64,000 bases of DNA. It comes from Ceratothoa steindachneri. Taxonomy: Eukaryota > Arthropoda > Malacostraca > Isopoda > Cymothoidae. The translations under genes were made by a program, and so were the position numbers. The stretch is taken from NCBI GenBank assembly GCA_963969495.1, contig OZ018317.1, positions 219,547,691 through 219,611,690 of the forward strand, read 5' to 3'. The notes below the pieces were generated by a model that was not told the origin of the DNA, did no database searches, and was given only the letters and a program-made list of their open reading frames with translations. This document shows, piece after piece, positions 22,205 to 33,396 of this stretch (the stretch's first letter is position 1; each line of letters opens with the position of its first letter).

Positions 22205-22608
22205 TGTGCCAGGTAGCTTATCGGTAGAGCATCTGACCGTCAATCAGCAGACCCGGGTTCGAGTCCCGGCCAGGACTTTTCTAAAACTTTTTTCCCCTGG
22301 CGTTATTTATGTCTTCTCGGTAAAGGATCGCCTTCACTGTGCCGCCCTCTGCTCCCTTGGATTCTGGATTCTTCTAATGTCCCTCTCTATTGCCTTTAAA
22401 AAACTCCGGTTTCTTGTCTCATTTGCTCATTCGCGTCCAATTCTTCTTTCTCTTGTATTATATTTATATATAGTGAGCTATACAAGGTTTCTGCATCTTT
22501 CTTTCTGTCTTCAAATTTATTTGAAAGGCAGAAAATAAAAATGGCGTAGCCCGGTGGTGGTTGTATTATCACCCGCAGAACCTGTAGTTGTTCTTTCTTT
22601 GTATATAT
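22205..22608 (+). repeat. tRNA(Asp)-derived SINE-like element
   Basis: 22205-22276 folds partly as a tRNA: D-arm TAGCTTATCGGTAGAGC (box A), anticodon stem TCTGA/TCAGC enclosing anticodon GTC at 22239-22241, and T-arm with box B GGGTTCGAGTCCC. Position 33 is C instead of the universal U and the acceptor stem does not pair well, so this is not a functional tRNA. It is followed by a non-tRNA body ending in TAGCCCGGTGGTGGTTGTAT..CCCGCAGAACCTGTAG, part of which is repeated at 22019-22062. Confidence 0.65.
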
Positions 22609-22610
22609 AT

Positions 22611-23505
22611 ACGAGGGGCGGTCAATAAGTTTTGCCAATTGGTAGGGCAAAACAGAGGAAGGGGGATGGCAGTTTGTGGGGGTGTTAGGACAAGTTATGA
22701 CAAGTCAGGACCTGTGCCGCACGCTCCTGCCTCGTCTATTTAAGAAGCAGTAGCTGATCGCAGATCGTCAGTCACAAATTTTTCAACAATGGAGAAGGTT
22801 GAGCACCGCGCAGTGATCAAATATTTGACCAAGGAAGGCAAGAATGCAAAAGAGATTCATGAACGCATAGTTGCAGTGTACACCGACACCGCCCCTTCCT
22901 ATGCAACCATTGCTCGCTGGAATAGGGAGTTCCGCCATGGTCGTGAGTCTCTTGAAGATGACCCCCGTCCAGGACGCCCGTCAGACGTGACCAACGAGGA
23001 CAATGTGGCCTGTGTGGATAGGATGATCATCGAAAATCGACGGATGAAAGTTAAAAAAATCGAGCGAGAACTTGGAATATCACATGGAAGTGTTATCAAC
23101 ATCATCCAAAACAATTTGGCCATGACCAAGGTCTCTGCCGGTTGAGTTCCTAGAAACCTCACGCCCCATGATCGACTGCAACGTTGTCAAAGTCCACAAG
23201 GCCAGAGTTGCACAAGCTGCCCTGTGTGAGTGCGAATTCGAGGAGCTCAACCACTCCCCTACAGTCCAGAATTGGCCCCTAGCGACTACTTTTTATTCCG
23301 CCAGCTCAAGGCTGCACTGCGTGGACGCCGGTTTGGGGACGATGAAGATGTCCAGCTCGCCGTCCAGGAGTGGATTGAACAGCAGTCCGGAGGTTTCTGG
23401 TTGTCGGGAATTCGAAGCCTCAGGGACAAGTGGCGCAAGTGCATTGAAGTCGAGGGTAGTTATGTTGAAAAGTAATCAAACACTTTTCCTCATATCTCGT
23501 TTCCT
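22611..23505 (+). mobile_element. mariner transposon, 3' end missing and core deleted
   Basis: The left TIR reads ACGAGGGGCGGTCAATAAGT after a TA (22609-22610), typical of mariner ends (ACGAGGG.GG.CAATAAGTT). The coding region starts at 22789. No matching right TIR follows the stop at 23475; sequence passes into the inverted 5' end of Penelope copy 1 near 23515, which may have removed it. Confidence 0.82.
22789..23475 (+). pseudogene. mariner transposase with internal deletion
   Basis: Starts MEKVEHRAVIKYLTKEGKNA, an N-terminal helix-turn-helix, then ATIARWNREFRHGRESLEDD, DPRPGRPSDVTNEDNVACVD and KKIERELGISHGSVINIIQN (paired-like DNA binding with GRPS). The frame stops at 23143, then passes to the far C-terminal part: PELAPSDYFLFRQLKAALRG at about 23263, and RFGDDEDVQLAVQEWIEQQS to SYVEK. 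Roughly 150 residues including the first and second catalytic Asp are missing; only the last (SPELAPSDYFLF block, with SPD changed to SPE) remains. It cannot be active. Confidence 0.85.
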
Positions 23506-23759
23506 TATATAAGTTAAAGAACTCAATGGCGAGGAATGGTATATGATAGTGAAACCACTATATAGAAGCCAAAAGTTTAATTTACCAGACTAGTTTATCA
23601 TACCTTCTTCGGTCACATACTGAGAATGTGATTGTTACAAAAGTCTACAAATAGCGTACAAATTAGGATTTTTTTTGTGTGAAAGTGATCAGTCGAACAT
23701 TGAGTTCTTAACTGGTTTTTGTAGCTGGTCCTTTATCGTCCATATTATGTAACCATTTT

Positions 23760-24190
23760 ATGGAACATTTCGAAGTATCATTACTTCCTTCTGTGATTCC
23801 TCATCATAATTTTGTATGGTATATGTATGTAGATGATGTCATATCGATTTGGCCTATAAATAGTTTAAACTTATTTGACAATTTCCTTAAAAGTCTTAAC
23901 GACATCCATCCCACTATCAATTTTAAAGTAGAATGGGAAAAAGATAATTGTATATCCTTTCTTGATGTAAAAATTGTTAGTCATTGACAAAATTAGCTTC
24001 ACTGTGTATTGAAAACCAACCCATTCTAACTCGTATATCTATTTCTTTTCTCATCATGATATTAACATTAAGCGAGCCGTTGCATCAAGAATGTTTTTGA
24101 GAGTACTTAGGATATGTGACCCTTGGTTTTTAGAAGACGAGATTACATATATAACCTGCAGCTTTATTGAATTAAATTATCCCCTAGGGC
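23760..24190 (+). pseudogene. Penelope RT fragment (copy 1)
   Basis: Reads YMYVDDVISIWPINSLNLFD (catalytic YVDD), FLKSLNDIHPTINFKVEWEK then DNCISFLDVKI, and after a stop/frame change the 'thSN.YIHf.S.HD..IKRAVAS..F.RVLRICDPWFLEDEIT' block near 24000-24150. Compared with copy 2 the two are near-identical in this stretch. Upstream RT motifs are not present. Confidence 0.82.
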
Positions 24191-24388
24191 CACATGATCA
24201 ATGAAAGTTTATCTAAAGGAAAATATATTTATTACCGCCCCAAGAATAAAACCAAATTTAGTAATACGAAGTGTCTATCCCTCCCTTTTTCTCCCATCTT
24301 CCAATGAGGGAACAAAGATATTTCCCCAGGCCTAATCACATTTAAATATCCCTTTTCTATCCTTAAATATTTCCCTTCGACTAAACCC

Positions 24389-24763
24389 GTGGATCAGCCA
24401 AATGAACCAGGTGTATATTTAATCCCGTGTGGCTCTACAAACTGTCCCTCATTCTACATAGGAGAGACCGGAAGAACCTTAACAAAACGAAGTTATGAAC
24501 ATAAAGATGATGTCAGACGAGGCAGTACCACATCCAGTAATTTTAATCATATTTTCAATTTCAACCACCTAATTGACTATTCAAAGGCACAAAGCATATA
24601 TAATTGTAAAGATTTCCGTAAAAGAAAAATAGTAGAATCTATATTAATAGGAGAAATTCCCAATTTTAATTTGTCAGATGGGCAATTGAAATGCAGCCTC
24701 CATTCTCGTAACCTCATCGTAAACAGCTTAGTCAACGATCCTAGACTCACACTCCATGATTAA
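24389..24763 (+). pseudogene. GIY-YIG endonuclease domain of Penelope copy 1
   Basis: A 124-codon open frame. GVYLIPCGSTNCPSFYIGET then GRTLTKRSYEHKDDVRRG contains the GIY-like (GVY) and YIG motifs, the arginine of TGRT, and the H of EHK; a CPSFYIG context with an upstream C is typical for Penelope elements. It continues FNHLIDYSKAQSIYNCKDF and RKRKIVESILIGEIPNFNLS. The domain nicks target DNA for integration. The catalytic residues visible are intact here but not in copy 2. It is only the C-terminus of a longer protein. Confidence 0.85.
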
Positions 24764-24902
24764 TGACCTTTTCCCCCCGTTTTGTGTTTCTTTTTGTTTC
24801 TTTGGGGTTTTTCTCTGATCAGTATATGACTGAAGAGGGTATGATAAACGACATACCTAAACTAGTCTTGTAAATTATACTTTTGGCTCCTATACATGGT
24901 TT

Positions 24903-24910
<8 letters not shown>

Positions 24911-24988
<78 letters not shown>
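24911..24988. repeat. (TA)n at 3' end of Penelope copy 1
   Basis: About 39 TA units between the Penelope 3' end and the next Tc/mariner element, which uses the last TA as its target. Confidence 0.95.
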
Positions 24989-24989
<1 letters not shown>

Positions 24990-26342
24990 CGGATGGCCCA
25001 AAAGTTACTTAACATTTTAAAAAATTAATAACACAAAAACTAATTAAGTTATAAAAGTGGGTGATATATAAAATGAAAGAGGAGATCTTGGGGTTTTATT
25101 GTGGTACAAAAGTTACTTCACATTTTTTTGTGTATCTATAATACGTATATAAAGAATATAATACAGAATAATACCCGACTAATTATTAACCCAGAATGGC
25201 AAGATACAGCAAAGAACAGCGAGCAAGATTTGTGAATACTTATTTAAAGCATAATGGATCAATTGTTACTGTGCAGATGGACTTTAGAACAGCATTTAAT
25301 CAACGAAACAGTCCCCCGAGGCATTGCATTCTTGCAATGGTATTAAGGTTCAGAGAATCCAGGTCTACAGGTGATAAAGAACGCTCTGGTAGACCGAGAT
25401 CTGTGCGAAATGCAGGTGTCATTCAGCGTGTATTAACCAGTGTTCAACAACAGCCACAAACGTCAACTAGGATACGTTCCAGTCAACTAGGAATTTATAG
25501 AACATCATTGCAACGGACCCTAACAAAAGAATTGAAACTTCATCCATACAAAATTCAAATAACTCAACAATTAAATATTGCAGACCATCAAAAAAACTAA
25601 CTTTGCACGCGCATATTTGGGACTAACAAATGATCCGACTTTTACCTCGCACTTAATCATGTCCGATTGCAGATTCTGGTGTGCTGAAAACCCCATGATA
25701 ATTCACGAGCAGCCTCTTCATGCACAGAAAGTTACAGTCTGGTGCGGCATAACCAGTTCGAGAATCATTGGTTCCTACTTCTTCGAGGATGTAGACGGAA
25801 AAACAGTGACAGTAAGAGGGGACACTTACAGAAAAATTATATAAGATTATTTATTGCCAGAACTGGAAGATTTGGATATGCACGATATGTGGTTTCAACA
25901 AGATGGGTCGACACCACACACAGCGAGAGAAACCATGGCAACACTAAGAGCAGCCTTCCCTGATCGGTTAATTTCACGTTTAGGTGACGTTTCTTGGCCG
26001 CCACGATCACCTGATTTTACCCCTCCAGATTTTTTCCTTTGGGGATACCTTAAAGAAAAGGTATACCTAAATAAACCTAATAATCTTCAAAAATTAAAAT
26101 AAAACATTATTGAAGAAATCGACAAAATCACTCCTGATGTTTTGGAAAATGTCATGGAAAATATGGTGCAAAGAATCCGCCTTTGTTTTAACAATAATGG
26201 AGAACATTTGAAGGATATTATATTTAAATAATAAAGATCGCAACATCTTCTCTTTCATTTTATATATCACCCACTTTTATAACTTAATTAGTTTTTGTGT
26301 TATTAATTTTTAAAAATGTGAAGTAACTTTGGGGCCACCCGT
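24989..26342 (+). mobile_element. Tc/mariner-superfamily transposon with ~105-bp TIRs
   Basis: Left end ACGGATGGCCCAAAAGTTAC; right end reverse-complemented ACGGGTGGCCCCAAAGTTAC. Similarity continues inward for about 105 bp (to TGATATATAAAATGAAAGAG), with few mismatches. TA flanks both sides (24987-24988 and 26343-26344). Inserted in the (TA)n tail of Penelope copy 1, so it is younger than that element. Length 1354 bp. Confidence 0.9.
25196..26231 (+). pseudogene. Tc/mariner transposase, broken
   Basis: Starts MARYSKEQRARFVNTYLKHN, then RFRESRSTGDKERSGRPRSV (helix-turn-helix with GRP hook). Frame breaks near 25600. Catalytic part: LIMSDCRFW (first Asp), VTVWCGITSSRIIGSYFFED, DMWFQQDGSTPHTARETMA (second Asp), WPPRSPDFTPPDFFLWGYLK (third acidic position, an Asp). 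There are 36 residues between QQD and the Asp of SPD. A stop also follows TYRKII at 25841 and another interrupts NLQKLK at 26100; final stop 26229-26231. Only three or so lesions, so a fairly recent element. Confidence 0.85.
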
Positions 26343-27047
26343 TATATATATGTTTAAAAAAAATTGTTTTTTAATATAGACAATGTTATTTCTTGAGTAA
26401 ATTAAAATAAGTGTTTTTTGTTACGCTATTGCAATCGCATTATATTGTATTATTTATAATTTTTAAAGTAATTTTGAAATTAGGGGTAAGCCCCCATACC
26501 CCACATAAACCCCGCATTTTAAAAAAAAATCCCCTCGTAATATTCCTAATTCGAAACCTAACATTAGATTAAATTTAAAAGGATATTTCTAAATTTCTTA
26601 GACCTCTAGTTTTTCTATCGTGTTCCTTGATTTCAGACATAAAAGCCTCACCTATTTAAATCAATCATATTTTCTTTAAAATTGATTAATATGAAATGTC
26701 CATATCATATTTTAATTAAAAAAATCACATCATATTGATATATAATAAACTATAATGTGATTCAAAATTCACAGTCTCCCATGATGGTTAATCTATTTTT
26801 CTCCATAATATCATAATTAGAAATTTGCCCCCATTAAGTGGTGAGGAAGCTATATAGAGTATATCTACGATATACACTATATAGCGTTTGCTATAAAGTT
26901 TGAACAGCCACTTACAAGCCAAATTTGATCCAATTTTAAAAGAAGTTGAACTAGAATCCCTCTTCCAATCCTTATTGAAAATACAAGATCAAGCCATCAT
27001 TAAAATTGACTCCAACCTAAAAGACCAACTACGCGCAGAATCCACAA
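26343..27047. other. AT-rich unassigned region
   Basis: No gene or known repeat recognised; several poly-A/T runs. Confidence 0.4.
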
Positions 27048-27345
27048 AATGACTTCAAGGGCTAACTCGTCTCAACTCATCAAGAAATCATCACGTCATC
27101 GAGAAGCAAGAAGAACTCATCCCGTCATCAAGAATTAAGAAGAAACCATCACTTTTATCAAGAATTTGGAAGGAATCATCACATCAAGCTAAATGCAAGT
27201 TAATTGGAAGATACATCAAGAAAAAAAAGAATTATGAAGATCAACTACTAACCCAGCCAACTAAACGAAGAAAGAATCTCAGCCTACAAAGAATACCAAG
27301 AGTCAGATAAATGGAGTCAATGTTTGAAGGGGCATCTTCAGTCTA
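27048..27345 (+). repeat. Direct repeat, left copy
   Basis: GACTTCAAGGGCTAACTCGT, then CATCAAGAATTAAGAAGAAA, and AGAGTCAGATAAATGGAGTC followed by AATGTTTGAAGGG. The same string of blocks recurs at 28010-28176 with internal differences in length. The pair brackets 0.66 kb that includes a tRNA-like motif, immediately upstream of the Penelope-like element at 28.2 kb, and may be its long-terminal-repeat-like direct repeats. Confidence 0.75.
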
Positions 27346-28009
27346 GAAATAATACATAGATTCGAATATAGAAAATCTCAAGTTGAAGAAGGATATTGAT
27401 AAATGATAAATAAGAAAAAATACAATAAACCTCCCCCCCCCATAACTGGTGACCCTCAAAAGGCCGAACAATCTTCCGATCTTCGTTACAACTGCACCTG
27501 CTCTCCTACTAGAGATTAAGAAAAGGTGCTGCAGGGAACTTCAGGAGATCCGGGAAGGAGATGCTATATTACTCATTGATTAAGAGACTTCGCCACGCTC
27601 TCCTCAATCCCACTGAATCAACTCCACTCATCCCGCAGACTCGGAGGTTGTAGGAGGGAGAGCTACTAGTAATCCTCGATTAAGAAATCCAAGACTAGTC
27701 TCTCCCCAATCCTCAAATTCGCTCCGCGTTCTATAAAGGGACCTGTGTATGGGTGCGAAGATGTATAAGAGAAAAACTTCCTTCCAAAAGCGAGAATATA
27801 AATAGCCCATTAAATGACCAAGTCAGAACGGACTTCGCCGTAGCGTGACGGCAGAGTGCTGGCCTCTGAATTCAAAAGACCCGAGATCGATCCCACAGTC
27901 CACAATTTTTAAAGGAGAAGATCCCAGAAGAAAACGGAAAACGCCTTATGGACAACTCAAGAAATCTTCTCAAGAGAAAACCGATGTCAAGGAAAACGGA
28001 AAGAAAACG
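27346..28009. other. Region between direct repeats
   Basis: Contains no readable gene. Includes ACTGGTGACCCTC at about 27443-27455, which resembles a primer-binding-site context of LTR elements but without supporting pol or LTR. A tRNA-like box A/box B pair sits at 27839-27905. Confidence 0.4.
27839..27905 (+). repeat. tRNA-like SINE head
   Basis: TAGCGTGACGGCAGAGTGCT resembles box A (D-arm), and GAGATCGATCCC at 27883-27894 resembles box B. Spacing is tRNA-like, but the anticodon arm and acceptor stem are poor, so a SINE head or tRNA relic rather than a tRNA gene. Confidence 0.45.
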
Positions 28010-28176
28010 ATTTCAAGGGCTAACTCATCACGTCATCAAGAATTAAGAAGAAATCATCACGTGATCAAGAGTTTGGAAGGAATCATCACATCAAGATAAA
28101 TGCAAGTTATTATGAAGATACATCAACAAGAATACCAAGAGTCAGATAAATGGAGTCAATGTTTGAAGGCGCAACT
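28010..28176 (+). repeat. Direct repeat, right copy
   Basis: Shorter copy of 27048-27345, beginning GATTTCAAGGGCTAACTCAT and ending ATGGAGTCAATGTTTGAAGG. Lies just upstream of the Penelope-like element at 28.2 kb. Confidence 0.75.
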
Positions 28177-28249
28177 ACAGCCAATATAGAGATAATCAAG
28201 ATGATCAAGAATAACATAGATGAATAAAGATAAACTGAAAATAGAGAAT

Positions 28250-29155
28250 TCCCCGCTCCCACATAGAGCTACGCAAGGCCATCAGCTCTTTAAAAAACAA
28301 CAAAGAAATAGTCATAAGAAAAGCTGACAAATCTAATATATACGTCATTCTAAACAAAGAGAAATATAACAACAAATTGAATACCATCCTATAGGACACC
28401 ACTAAATTTAAACGTATGAAAAAAGTTCCAACAGAATACATAAAAAAGAAAATAAATGGACAAATAACTAAAGCTAATGCACTCATAGGAGGACTTCACT
28501 TTCAAAAGATCATAGGCGATTATACACCAAGATATCTGTATGGAAATGTAAAAATTCATAAGCCGAACAACTTATTGAGGCCTATCATTTCGCGAGTCAC
28601 GACACCAACGTACCGTTTAGCTAAATCCTAAATGAAATAATAAAAGCGTATATCTCTTCAAAATATAGCATAAAGTCTACAGAAGAATTTATTGATATAC
28701 TCCACTCTAAAACACCGGCAGGAGTAATAGCATCCCTTGATATGGAAGGCCTGTTTACGAATGTACCCATCGCTCACATCCTCGACATCATTATACAAAA
28801 TGTGCACCACCACCTTACAATGTGTCTTCCAAATCTCGACCCAAACTTCTTAAGGAATATGTTACGTTCATGCACATCAGATGCTCCGTTCAGGACACCA
28901 GACGGTAATCTATACACGCAAGTGGTTGGAGTGACTATGTGATCACCCTTGGGGCCGATCTTCGCCAACTAATATATGGGCCAACTTGAAGAGAGCTTAT
29001 TTGACAACAGTGAAATAAGCCACACACATATTGTCGATACGTATACGAGATCTACATCAACGTCCAAAACAAAGAACATCTAAAGAACATCAAACGGCAA
29101 TTTTAGGAGAACTCCGTGTTAAAACTCACTTAGGAATTGAGCACGGGCAATAAAC
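28250..29155 (+). pseudogene. Penelope-like RT, N-terminal and palm
   Basis: Reads ELRKAISSLKNNKEIVIRKA then DKSNIYVILNKEKYNNKL ('iviRkADKsnivVil'), a stop, then FKRMKKVPTEYIKKKI, TPRYLYGNVKIHKPNNLLRP with IISR (the 'a..YGlpKiHKp..PlRPIvS' motif), AGVIASLDMEGLFTNVPIAH ('vSfDVvsLFTNVPi', catalytic Asp kept), YTQVVGVTM, a stop, SPLGPIFAN (motif B), and FDN..EISHTHIVDTYTRST where YVDD would sit. At least three stops. Length and order match Penelope-like RTs. Confidence 0.8.
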
Positions 29156-29635
29156 ATAGGTGGGCGTTATCGCGATAACGACATCGGGTTATCGGTTATC
29201 CGATATTTTTTTCCTGCGTTATCGATTCATCGGTATCGTCGATAGTTTTGGTTTCAAGCTAGCGATAATCAATAATTTCAGTTTTTGGTTCCAGTTTAGC
29301 ACAGGGGCGAGCCGTGCGTGTCATGGAGGCAGAAATAGGTAGGTCCGAGCTGGGAGGAGGATCCTCAAAACCTATGAGCAGATGAAGGAGAGCCTCAACA
29401 GGTAAGAAACTAAGAAACAATATTTAAATATTCTTACTATTGTATTATAAATAACGCTATATATAGTCAATAATCAATATTGTATTATAATTTATGATTT
29501 ATCGATTTATCGGTTATCGCTTTATCGGGCGATAAATTTATCGTCACTTATCGATTATCGGTTATCACCGATAAGTTTATTGTTATCGATTTATCGGTTA
29601 TCGGGATACATTTTTTCGTTATCGCGCCCACCTAT
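29156..29635. mobile_element. MITE with TIRs and 10-bp target duplication
   Basis: 480 bp. Ends ATAGGTGGGCGTTATCGCGA and, reverse-complemented, ATAGGTGGGCGCGATAACGA; an exact 10-bp duplication GGCAATAAAC lies at 29146-29155 and 29636-29645. Interior is non-coding and full of ATCG/TTATCG strings (TTATCGGTTATC). The terminal GGTGGGCG and CGATAA-rich interior recall hAT-type MITEs, but hAT makes 8-bp duplications; 9-11 bp would suit Mutator-like elements. Superfamily left open. Confidence 0.88.
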
Positions 29636-30480
29636 GGCAATAAACTCCCTTTTTTGGACGTTGAGGTACAAAATATCAATGGAAGTATATCAAAAAAGTA
29701 TATAAAAAAATACGGACATGGGAAGATGCCTCAACGCAGATAGTGAATGTCCTGAAGGATACAAACAAAGTGTAATCGGCTCATACATCCGCTGAACATA
29801 CAAATGTTGCTCTACGTGGGGACCGTTCCATCAATAGATCTCCTGCGTAAAACAAACACTCGTGAACAACGGTTTCCCAAACAGCATGATTGAAAATCAA
29901 CTCAAATCATTTTTAAGTATGCAATTTAAAGATACGGATAAAACGGAAAGAAATCTGGAAGCAGTAAATAGCATCAAACTGTATTACAGAAATGAGATAA
30001 CTGCGGCCTATAAAATAGAGGAAAAAATCATCAAGGAGATTATCACCCGTAACATCAAGATTAAGAATTAAATGGACAAAATTCAAATTATTATATACTA
30101 TAAAACGACAAAAGTCAACAATCTCCTTATGAAAAACAACAGCTGCCTAAACTCCTCGAATCTAAAGTCAATCAACATAGTTTACGAGTTTATCTGCCTC
30201 AATAAATACTGCAAGCTTTATAATAATTAAAAATATATTGGCATGACAACCACTATCCTTTTGAGGCGTTTAACCATTCACCTGCAAAGCGGAAGGCCTA
30301 AAAATCATATGGAGAACGCGCATAGCATCAACCGAAACAAAGATATTCTAGTTGAAAAAAACATATATTAAAAGAAAAGAGGGAAATAAAGCGAGGCTGA
30401 ACATCTTAGAAGCCATCTTAATAAACGAAGAGAAGCCAGCCATCAAGACTCAGGCCACGAGCTGGAATATAACATTAAAA
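29636..30480 (+). pseudogene. Penelope-like RT end and GIY-YIG endonuclease
   Basis: After the MITE: NKLPFLDVEVQNINGSISKK, then linker pieces (29862-30071: MIENQLKSFLSMQFKDTDKT), then at about 30170-30360 VYEFICLNKYCKLYNN, a stop, KYIGMTTTILLRRLTIHLQS and GRPKNHMENAHSINRNKDI. This matches the endonuclease block 'vVYeF.C....C....YIGmTtttL.rRLt.Hl..G..k.H'. YIG, the Arg pair and His are visible; stops show it is dead. Confidence 0.75.
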
Positions 30481-30865
30481 TTGTTTTAATACTCCATTCA
30501 CTGGATTGGTTCTTTTCCTTCGACGTTACGTTTATGCGAGGAGGAATAAATATCACCTAAAAACCCTTTTCTTTCAGTATACAAGATGCTGACTCCACCA
30601 TACTTCATCGGTAAAGGAGGAAATAATACATAAAGACGCTCCAAAGATGATCGAATAGATCGAAAGCTTAGCAATTTAAGTTTGTTTTTTACCAAACGCA
30701 TTTATTAGAAATAGAGATTAATATAGGACAAGTGATCTACCATCTACAAGATGGACTAAAAAAGACAGTAAGAAGAATAGAAGGTTGCCAAAGGAAATTG
30801 ATCAAGGCTAAATATACCATAGTCTATAAAAGTTTGCATTCAGGAAAGACTGCTACCCATCTACA

Positions 30866-30868
<3 letters not shown>
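30481..30868. other. Unassigned spacer
   Basis: No gene seen; runs into a (TA)n tract. Confidence 0.4.

Positions 30869-30942
<74 letters not shown>
30869..30942. repeat. (TA)n microsatellite
   Basis: About 37 AT units without interruption. Confidence 0.95.
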
Positions 30943-30944
<2 letters not shown>

Positions 30945-31288
30945 TCACGAATTCTTCTAGCATTGTGTGAATTCGACTTTTGAGACAATTTTCATATTTA
31001 CCGTTAAGCTTAAAAATAGCGCTAGATGATTAAATAGAATTACCGAATAACCAAATGAATTGATGCAATAATTCAGCAGAGATCTATTAGTAACTAATTC
31101 CATGCAAGTTATTGGATCCAATTGCGGTGTTTAATATTTTACTAAAAACAACTGTCCAGAAAATGCATCGGCGCCTTTTAGTTTTCGGCAAAAAATTCAT
31201 CCTTTAACTGAGTCTGCATAACCTAGGAATGATTAATTTACGTACAATAGGTTCACGTTTAAGTGTAGTTATTTTATTCATACATAAC

Positions 31289-31291
<3 letters not shown>
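30943..31291. other. Spacer between two (TA)n tracts
   Basis: About 350 bp of AT-rich sequence; nothing recognised. Confidence 0.4.

Positions 31292-31377
<86 letters not shown>
31292..31377. repeat. (TA)n microsatellite
   Basis: About 43 AT units without interruption. Confidence 0.95.
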
Positions 31378-31379
<2 letters not shown>

Positions 31380-31949
31380 TTCTTTTAGCAATTTATCGTA
31401 GCGGCTAAAATTAGTTAGTCCTTAAAAATAGTAATTTGTTTAGAAAAAGGCGTTATCACATTAATATTTTTCCTACATAATTAAAACTTGACCGTTATCA
31501 GCCTATTATTGTCCAAGTAAACGGTGGCCATTAGTTTAGTCTTTTCATATCTATAGTTACTATATAGAAAATCACTCCTTGAGAAATTGTTCTTGGTGCA
31601 CTATCCACCACTCTTCTCTGGTGGATCTAATGCAGCATGATGCAGTTGGTCCAGTAATTAGAATGGCGGTTAAGATTATAGCTTACATGTTGCAAGATAT
31701 CATCATCTACATGAGCTTAGCCATCGACCAATACAAAAACAGATTGCCAAAAGAGATATAATTACTTAAGGATGTGTGAACCAAATTTTATTGTTAACTG
31801 CAAATATAAAAAAAATTAAAGTACTCAGAGCGTCTGGGTTTTTTTTTAGCATTTATTTTGTTTAGCTAAACTTTTAATATTACAATGAACGTTCGCACGC
31901 AGGAGTTGATACTCTTAATTGCGAACAAAACTTATTTTTATGCGCATTG
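31378..31949. other. Unassigned spacer
   Basis: AT-rich; no gene recognised. A 60-codon frame at 31579-31761 has no known motif. Confidence 0.4.

Positions 31950-33340
<1,391 letters not shown>

Positions 33341-33393
<53 letters not shown>
33341..33393. repeat. (TA)n microsatellite
   Basis: About 26 TA units, right border of the hairpin element and left border of the I-like element. Confidence 0.93.

Positions 33394-33396
<3 letters not shown>

Larger units (their letters stand above)
23515..24910 (+). mobile_element. Penelope-like element, copy 1
   Basis: 5'-truncated coding region (RT palm, then GIY-YIG endonuclease) followed by a 3' UTR running into (TA)n. The first ~150 bp (23515-23665) are the reverse complement of the family's 3' end as seen at 60285-60445, including TATGATAGTGAAACCACT and GACTAGTTTATCATACC. 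An inverted terminal copy at the 5' side is a known structural oddity of Penelope elements. About 60% of the RT is absent. Confidence 0.85.
28200..30480 (+). mobile_element. Penelope-like element, second lineage, with nested MITE
   Basis: Differs in sequence from copies at 23.5 and 58 kb. Runs RT (from about 28250), linker, and GIY-YIG endonuclease (to about 30370), all in broken + frames, interrupted by a MITE at 29156-29635. Removing the MITE and one target duplication restores STGNKLPFLDVE across the junction, proving a continuous older element. Direct repeats at 27048 and 28010 may be its terminal repeats. Confidence 0.82.

Noticed and set aside
22205..22276. Functional tRNA-Asp gene
   Set aside because: C33 and an unpaired acceptor stem; followed by a SINE-like body.
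27443..27455. LTR-retrotransposon primer-binding site (ACTGGTGACCCTC)
   Set aside because: No LTR pair, gag or pol nearby, so a chance match is as likely.
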